64,000 nucleotides of DNA, from NCBI RefSeq assembly GCF_018388465.1, contig NZ_CP074404.1, positions 3,844,001-3,908,000 on the forward strand, given 5' to 3'. The position numbers and the translations under genes were made by a program. This document shows positions 58,983-64,000 of this stretch, one piece after another. The notes beneath the pieces were generated by a model. The model did no database searches and was not told the origin of the DNA. It saw nothing but the letters and a program-made list of their open reading frames with translations. Each line of letters opens with the position of its first letter. Position 1 is the stretch's first letter. The stretch is from Cellulomonas fengjieae. GTDB taxonomy: Bacteria > Actinomycetota > Actinomycetes > Actinomycetales > Cellulomonadaceae.

Positions 58983-59612
58983 TCACCGCAGGTCGCGCGC
59001 CAGCCGGCTACCGGCCTCGTCGACCTCGTCGAGCCATGCGCGCCGCTGCTCGTTGTCGACCTCGTGGACGCCGGCCAGCACCTGGCGACGGACGCGGGCG
59101 GGTGCGTCGGCGGGAGCCAGGTAGGTGCCGACGCAGCGTTCCCAGATGTCGGCGAGCGGGTCGCCGAAGGTGTCCCGCTCGCGCTGCGCCGGAGTGTCGG
59201 TGGTGTTCACCACGAGGAGCTGACGGATGCGGAGCAGCACCTCGGGACGCCCACCCGCGTCGGGCAGGTGGTAGGCGACGCCCGGCAGCAGGACACGGTC
59301 GAGCCATCCCGCGAGGATCGCCGGCGGCTTGCCCCACCAGTTCGGGTGCACCACGGCCAGGGCGTCGGCCGCAGCGACCTCGGCGCGGTGCAGCGCCAGC
59401 AGCGGGTCGCTGTCGCTCACGTCGAGCCCGCGTCCGACGACGTACGACTCCTCGGGTCGCAGGAGCGGGTCGAACCGCTCGGCGTACAGGTCGTGGAACT
59501 GCACCTGGGCGCCCTCCCGCTCCAGCGCCACCCGCAGCCGGTGCGCCAGGGCGTGGTTGTAGCTGTCGCTGCGCGGGTGGGCCAGCAGCAGGAGGACGGC
59601 CGGTGCGCCCAC
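58983..59612 (-). CDS. NAD(P)H-dependent quinone/flavin reductase, flavodoxin-like fold
   Basis: Reductase of 209 aa of the MdaB/KefF/NQO1 type: VLLLLAHPRSDSYNHALAHRL (FMN phosphate loop), ADALAVVHPNWWGKPPAILAGWLDRVL (isoalloxazine loop) and a C-terminal helix. Uses NAD(P)H to reduce quinones by two electrons. GTG start after AAGGAGC. Converges with the exporter gene; stands alone. Confidence 0.88.
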   Translation of the reverse strand: MGAPAVLLLLAHPRSDSYNHALAHRLRVALEREGAQVQFHDLYAERFDPLLRPEESYVVGRGLDVSDSDPLLALHRAEVAAADALAVVHPNWWGKPPAILAGWLDRVLLPGVAYHLPDAGGRPEVLLRIRQLLVVNTTDTPAQRERDTFGDPLADIWERCVGTYLAPADAPARVRRQVLAGVHEVDNEQRRAWLDEVDEAGSRLARDLR

Positions 59613-59649
59613 GAGTGTGCTCCTTCGCTGGTTCGCGACGACCGTTCCG

Positions 59650-60900
59650 TCAGTCCGTGATCAGGGTCGGCAGGTCCACGTCGAGGCAGGACATCGCCAT
59701 CGGGTCCCCGCCCGCGAGCGCGGTCACCCGCGCAGCCGCCTCGGACAGCCGCTCCTCGGGCAGCCCTCCCGCGTGCACCGCCGCGACGAGGGCGTCCCGC
59801 ATCCGCACGGCGTTGCGGCCGTCGGTCGTGAGCACGGCGTCCGCGCCCGCCCCGACCGCGGCGACGGCGGCGGCCGGGAAGTCCCAGCGCAGGTTGACCG
59901 CGCCCATGCCGACGGAGTCGGTGATCGCGACGCCCTCGAAACCCATCTCCCGCAGCAGCGCGTAGGCGCGTGGGCTCAGGGAGGCGGGCAGGTCCGGGTC
60001 GAGGGCCGCGTACTGCAGGTGGTTGAGCATCACGACGGGTGCGCCCGCGTCGATCGCCCGCTGGAACGGGACCAGGTCGGTCGCCCGCAGCTCGTCCACA
60101 CCCGCCTCGACGAGCGAGGACTCCTCGTGCGAGTCGACGGCCGAGCGGCCGTGGCCGGGGAAGTGCTTCACGGTGGGGGTCACCCCACCGTCGGTCAGGC
60201 CCGCCGCGTACGCCAGCCCGTAGTCCGCGGCGATGGCCGGGTCCGCACTGAACGACCGGTCTCCGATGACGCCCCCGGACGGCCCGTCATCGAGGTCCAG
60301 GACGGGCGCCAGGTCCAGGTCGACCCCCACACCGGCGAGCGCGGTGCCCGTCGCGGCGGCCCGTGCCCGCACGTCCTCAGGGGTGCCCCGCTGCGCCATC
60401 CTGCGCGGCGACGGACCCTCACCGACGACGTCGCGCATGAGTGCGACGCGCCCCGACTCCTCGTCGGTCGAGATCAGGAGCGGCCGGCCGGCCGCACTGC
60501 GCAGGCCGGCCGACAGTGCGGCCACCTGCTCACCGGAGGCGACGTTGCTCTCCGAGAGGAAGACGCCCCCGACGCCCAGCGCGATCACCTCCTGGGCGAG
60601 CGGCTCACCCGCGTCGCGGATCCCCGGCAGGCCCACGACGAGGGTCGCGGCGGCCCGCTGCTCCAGCGGCGCCGGGGTGCAGGCGGGGGTGGGCGTGGGC
60701 GTCGGGGTGGCAGCGACCCGTGCGCGCGTCGGCTCCGCGACCTGCTGGACCGCCGGGTCGTCGAGCGCGACCGCCGCCAGGGACCCCGCGCTGAGGCACC
60801 CCACCGCAAGCCCGACGAGCGCCACGAGGCGAACGCGACCGACCCGCCCTCCGCGACGTGCGTGCCGTGGGGAGGGTGCATCGAGGGGTTGTAGCGCCAC
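59650..60900 (-). CDS. GH3 family enzyme, beta-N-acetylhexosaminidase (NagZ)-like, membrane-associated
   Basis: GH3 enzyme of 416 aa. A basic N-terminus and hydrophobic segment (about 22-46, VRLVALVGLAVGCLSAGSLAA) export or anchor it; a Thr-Pro repeat linker (66-73) follows. The catalytic barrel has DVDLAP-like VGVDLDLAPVLDLD, the NagZ loop KHFPGHGRSAVDSH (245-258, with the His/Asp pair that serves as acid/base) and nucleophile AITDSVGM (Asp328). It probably removes GlcNAc from muropeptides or glycans outside the cell. GTG start 6 nt after a -10 TAGCCT. Confidence 0.88.
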   Translation of the reverse strand: MALQPLDAPSPRHARRGGRVGRVRLVALVGLAVGCLSAGSLAAVALDDPAVQQVAEPTRARVAATPTPTPTPACTPAPLEQRAAATLVVGLPGIRDAGEPLAQEVIALGVGGVFLSESNVASGEQVAALSAGLRSAAGRPLLISTDEESGRVALMRDVVGEGPSPRRMAQRGTPEDVRARAAATGTALAGVGVDLDLAPVLDLDDGPSGGVIGDRSFSADPAIAADYGLAYAAGLTDGGVTPTVKHFPGHGRSAVDSHEESSLVEAGVDELRATDLVPFQRAIDAGAPVVMLNHLQYAALDPDLPASLSPRAYALLREMGFEGVAITDSVGMGAVNLRWDFPAAAVAAVGAGADAVLTTDGRNAVRMRDALVAAVHAGGLPEERLSEAAARVTALAGGDPMAMSCLDVDLPTLITD

Positions 60901-60906
60901 GCCTGC

Positions 60907-60912
60907 AGGCTA
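60907..60912 (-). promoter_or_regulatory. -10 box of leaderless-type promoter for the GH3 gene
   Basis: TAGCCT on the reverse strand, 6 nt before the GTG at 60900; no ribosome site. Confidence 0.55.
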
Positions 60913-61053
60913 AGTCGGAGTCAGGGTGCCCGCCCGATCTCCCGGCTGCCCCGGTTGCCAGGGTGTGCCCGAGTCAGGACGATCGGACAAGGCGCTCCGA
61001 CCCGGCTGAACGGCCAGCCGGGCGGTCGCGGGCGTCGGCCGCGGAGGATCGAC

Positions 61054-64000
61054 ATGCCCTCGCCCGTCACACAGCGCGCCTTCGACGCCGTCCTGTTCGA
61101 CCTCGACGGGGTGCTCACCACCACGCGAACGGTCCACGCGGCGGCGTGGAAGCGCATGTTCGACGAGTTCCTCGCCGAGTGGAACGCCACCCACGGCACC
61201 CATCTCGCGCCGTTCGACGAACAGTCGGACTACGCGTCAGCCGTCGACGGCAAGCCCCGCCAGATCGGGGTGCGCGACTTCCTGGCGTCGCGCGGGATCA
61301 CGCTGCCGCCCGGGACGCCGGACTCACCGGCCGACGAGCTGTCCGAGTGGGGGCTCGGGAACCGCAAGCAGATCCTCGTGGAGGACGAGATCGCGCGGCA
61401 CGGGGTCGAGGCGTTCCCCGGGTCGGTCGCGTGGGTCCGCGAGCTCCGGGAGGCCGGGCTTCAGACGGCCGTCGTGTCGAGCAGCCGCAACTGCGAGGCC
61501 GTGCTGGAGGCGGCGGGTATCGCCAACCTGTTCGACGCCCGGGTCGACGGCGAGACCTCGCTCGAGCTGGGCCTGGCCGGGAAGCCCGCACCGGACGGCT
61601 TCCTGGAGGGCGCGCGCCGGCTGGGCACGACGCCGGAACGGACCGTCGTCGTCGAGGACGCGCTCTCGGGCGTGGCCGCCGGCCGGGCCGGAGGGTTCGG
61701 GCTCGTCATCGGCGTCAACCGGGACCATCACGCCGACGAGCTGCGCGCGAACGGCGCCGACATCGTGGTCGACGACCTCGGCGAGATGCTGGCACCCCCC
61801 GACGACGCGGTGCACCGCTCCGGACCTCGCCGCCATCATCTGCTGGCAGCGGCGCGGCGCATCATCGCCACGTACGGCGAGTACCCGGCCGACCCCTGGC
61901 GGCTGGTTGAGCGGGCGTACAACCCGGAGTCGGTCCCGCAGACCGAGGCGTTGTTCGCCCTGTCCAACGGCTATCTCGGCATCCGTGGCTCGTTCGACGA
62001 GGGAACGCCGTCGTTCAACCCGGGCACCCTGCTCAACGGGTTCCACGAGACGTGGCCGATCGTGTACCCCGAGTCGGCCTTCGGGTTCGCGAAGACGGGG
62101 CAGACGATCCTGCCCGTGCCGGACGGCACGACGATCCGTCTGCTCGTCGACGACGAGCCGGTGACGGGCGAGACCACGATGATCGGCGAGTTCGAGCGCG
62201 CCCTGGACACCCGCCGCGGGGTGCTGACCCGCACGGTCGTCTACCAGCTGCGCGACGGCCGCCGGTTCCAGGTGCACACCGAGCGCATGGTCTCCCTGGC
62301 CCGCCGCCACCTGGCGATGATCCGGTACGAGGTCACCGCGCTGGACGCCCCGGGTCGGCTGCTGGTCGCGTCCGAGCTCGTGACGCCGGCACCAGCGGCC
62401 GACGAGGACGCCATGCTGGATCCACGGCGCGGCCGCACGTTCCGTGGTGCGCTCGAGCCGGACGTAGAGCTCGTCGACGGACTGCGCGTGGTGCGGACCT
62501 ACCGGGCGCCGAGCAGCGGGCTCGCGGTGGCGGCAGGGATGCACCACGTCCTCGACGCCCCGGCAGTCACGCACGTACGCACCTTCGTCGACGCGGCACG
62601 GGCGTACGTCGTGGTCGAGGTGGACGCACAGGTCGGGGCACCCGTCGGGCTCACGAAGCTGCTGGCCTACCACTACGGGCCGGAGGACTCCGCGGCGCTG
62701 GCCGCGCGCGCGCGGCTCACGCTGCACCAGGCACGGGAGGCAGGACGGGACGTCGTCGTCGAGGAGCACGAGCGTGAGCTGAGCGACTTCTGGCGTCGCA
62801 GCGAGATCGTCTGGGAAGGAGCCAGCGCCGCCCAGCAGTCGCTGCACGTCAGCCAGTTCGCGCTGCTGCAGGCGACGTGGCGCAGCGAGGGGCACGGCGT
62901 GCCCTCCAAGGGGTTGACCGGGACGGGCTACGAGGGTCACTACTTCTGGGACACGGAGGCGTACATGCTGCCGTTCCTCATCCACACCGCGCCCGACGTG
63001 GCACGCAGCCTGCTCATCCACCGCGTCCGCATGCTCCCCGAGGCGCGGCGGCGGGCCGCCGAGGTGGGCTGCTCCGGGGCGCTGTTCCCGTGGCGGACCA
63101 TCAACGGCCAGGAGGCGTCGGCGTACTACGCCGCGGGCACCGCCCAGTACCACATCAACGCCGACATCGCGTACGCGCTCGGGCAGTACGTCGAGGTCAC
63201 CGGCGACATCGAGCTGCTGTTCCGGCACGGCGTCGAGCTGCTCGTCGAGACGGCCCGGATGTGGGTGGATCTCGGGTTCTTCTCCGCCCGGCACCAGGGC
63301 CAGTTCGTGATCCACAAGGTCACCGGACCGGACGAGTACTCGACGGTCGTCGACAACAACCTCTTCACGAACGTCATGGCCGCCGCGAACCTGCGGGGGG
63401 CCGCCGACGCCGTCGCCCGGATGCGGGCGGAGGTCCCCGTGGATTTCCAGCACCTGGTGGAGCGCATCGGGCTCCGTGACGACGAGGAGGGCCGGTGGCG
63501 GCGCGCGTCCCAGCGGATGTTCGTCCCGTACGACGAGCTCGCCCGCGTGCACCTGCAGGACGAGAACTTCCTCGAGCTGCCGCTGTGGGACTTCGCCAAC
63601 ACCCCGCCGGACAAGTACCCGCTCCTGCTGCACTTCCACCCGCTGGTCATCTACCGGCACCAGGTCATCAAGCAGGCCGACGTCGTGCTGGCCACGGTGC
63701 TGCTGCCGGACCGGTTCACCCCGGAGCAGCGGCGCCGGATCTTCGAGTACTACGACCCGCTGACCACGGGTGACTCGTCGCTGTCCGAGTGCATCCAGAC
63801 GATCGCCGCCGTGGCCGTCGGCAAGTTCCGCACCGCCGAGGAGTACCTGGTGGACGCGGCCGCGCTCGACACCGCGGACACGGCCGGCAACCTGCGCGAC
63901 GGCGTGCACGTCGCGTCCGCCGGGGGCACGTGGATGGCACTGGTGCTGGGCTTCGCCGGCTACCGGTGGCGCGGCACCCGGTTCGCCCCGATGCTGCCGA
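61054..64000 (+). CDS. HAD beta-phosphoglucomutase fused to GH65 glycoside phosphorylase, 3' end outside window
   Basis: Bifunctional enzyme, at least 982 aa. Residues 1-250 form a HAD phosphomutase: FDAVLFDLDGVLTTTRTVHA with the phosphorylated Asp, VVSSSRNCEAVLEAAG, GKPAPDGFLEGARRL and VVEDALSGVAAGRAGG. From ~285 a GH65 phosphorylase follows: NGYLGIRGSFDEGTPS, GTGYEGHYFWDTEAYMLPFL, the acid in VTGPDEYSTV (Glu761), and KQADVVLATVLLP. GH65 enzymes split alpha-glucosides such as trehalose, maltose or kojibiose with phosphate to beta-glucose 1-phosphate, which the mutase turns into glucose 6-phosphate. GGAGG lies 6 nt before the ATG. The frame is still open at the window edge. Which disaccharide is used cannot be told. 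Confidence 0.92.
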   Translation, partial: MPSPVTQRAFDAVLFDLDGVLTTTRTVHAAAWKRMFDEFLAEWNATHGTHLAPFDEQSDYASAVDGKPRQIGVRDFLASRGITLPPGTPDSPADELSEWGLGNRKQILVEDEIARHGVEAFPGSVAWVRELREAGLQTAVVSSSRNCEAVLEAAGIANLFDARVDGETSLELGLAGKPAPDGFLEGARRLGTTPERTVVVEDALSGVAAGRAGGFGLVIGVNRDHHADELRANGADIVVDDLGEMLAPPDDAVHRSGPRRHHLLAAARRIIATYGEYPADPWRLVERAYNPESVPQTEALFALSNGYLGIRGSFDEGTPSFNPGTLLNGFHETWPIVYPESAFGFAKTGQTILPVPDGTTIRLLVDDEPVTGETTMIGEFERALDTRRGVLTRTVVYQLRDGRRFQVHTERMVSLARRHLAMIRYEVTALDAPGRLLVASELVTPAPAADEDAMLDPRRGRTFRGALEPDVELVDGLRVVRTYRAPSSGLAVAAGMHHVLDAPAVTHVRTFVDAARAYVVVEVDAQVGAPVGLTKLLAYHYGPEDSAALAARARLTLHQAREAGRDVVVEEHERELSDFWRRSEIVWEGASAAQQSLHVSQFALLQATWRSEGHGVPSKGLTGTGYEGHYFWDTEAYMLPFLIHTAPDVARSLLIHRVRMLPEARRRAAEVGCSGALFPWRTINGQEASAYYAAGTAQYHINADIAYALGQYVEVTGDIELLFRHGVELLVETARMWVDLGFFSARHQGQFVIHKVTGPDEYSTVVDNNLFTNVMAAANLRGAADAVARMRAEVPVDFQHLVERIGLRDDEEGRWRRASQRMFVPYDELARVHLQDENFLELPLWDFANTPPDKYPLLLHFHPLVIYRHQVIKQADVVLATVLLPDRFTPEQRRRIFEYYDPLTTGDSSLSECIQTIAAVAVGKFRTAEEYLVDAAALDTADTAGNLRDGVHVASAGGTWMALVLGFAGYRWRGTRFAPMLP

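Noticed and set aside
1..64000. CRISPR arrays, tRNA/rRNA genes, insertion sequences, phage or integrase genes
   Set aside because: No regularly spaced repeats, no cloverleaf-like sequence, no transposase or integrase motifs and no terminal inverted repeats were seen in any spacer.

Overview
The window is very GC-rich and gene-dense. GTG starts are common (one TTG), junctions such as ATGA, GTGA and TGATG are frequent, and several convergent genes share or overlap their stop codons. Together with the many secreted and intracellular glycoside hydrolases, ROK/LacI/SARP regulators, an ECF sigma factor and recurrent leaderless-type promoters, this points to a high-GC actinobacterium. A Cellulomonas-like member of the Micrococcales is my best guess; that is inferred from content, with no 16S gene in view. 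I found no tRNA, rRNA, CRISPR array, insertion sequence or phage gene.

Region 1 (1-13.1 kb) is a galactoside/galactan locus. It has the 3' part of a GH2 beta-galactosidase; a tightly overlapped reverse operon of binding lipoprotein, two permeases, GH35 beta-galactosidase-like enzyme and ROK repressor (8839 down to 1782); then an ABC exporter and a secreted GH30 endo-beta-1,6-galactanase-like enzyme with a ricin-type C-terminal module. Region 2 (13.1-40 kb) is mixed housekeeping, stress and signalling. It holds a VOC protein behind a MerR-type promoter, an ABC exporter with a NarL-type two-component system, a Rv2952-like methyltransferase, a SARP regulator with an 11-bp tandem repeat in its promoter, a secreted GH43 arabinanase-like enzyme, YrdC-like, RibD-like, Rid, SRPBCC, DUF2255 and SUKH-like proteins, an ECF sigma factor flanked by two paralogous membrane-anchored beta-propeller proteins, a HEAT/MerR-HEAT/GNAT operon with its own MerR operator, a map-XRE-CDF locus, an aminoglycoside phosphotransferase-like protein and a decayed GAP-family gene.

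Region 3 (40.1-54.5 kb) is a second polysaccharide locus: CE7 esterase, a secreted protein with two GH16 domains of which the first has lost all catalytic residues, cytoplasmic GH5-like and GH42 enzymes, a binding-protein-dependent sugar transporter, an FAD-dependent oxidoreductase, an IclR regulator and a LacI regulator. Three near-identical 18-bp operators (41077-41094, 41141-41158, 50200-50217) sit in the promoters of the esterase, the GH16 gene and the transporter operon, so these are probably one regulon. Region 4 (54.5-64 kb) has three MFS transporters, a CGNR regulator, a flavodoxin-fold quinone reductase, a GH3 enzyme and a HAD-GH65 fusion that runs off the window.

Taken together, the enzymes (GH2, GH35, GH42, GH30, GH43, GH16, GH5-like, CE7) would suit stepwise attack on a branched plant polysaccharide such as arabinogalactan. 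Secreted endo-enzymes would cut outside, the ABC importers would bring oligosaccharides in, and cytoplasmic beta-galactosidases would finish the job. The substrate assignment is inference.
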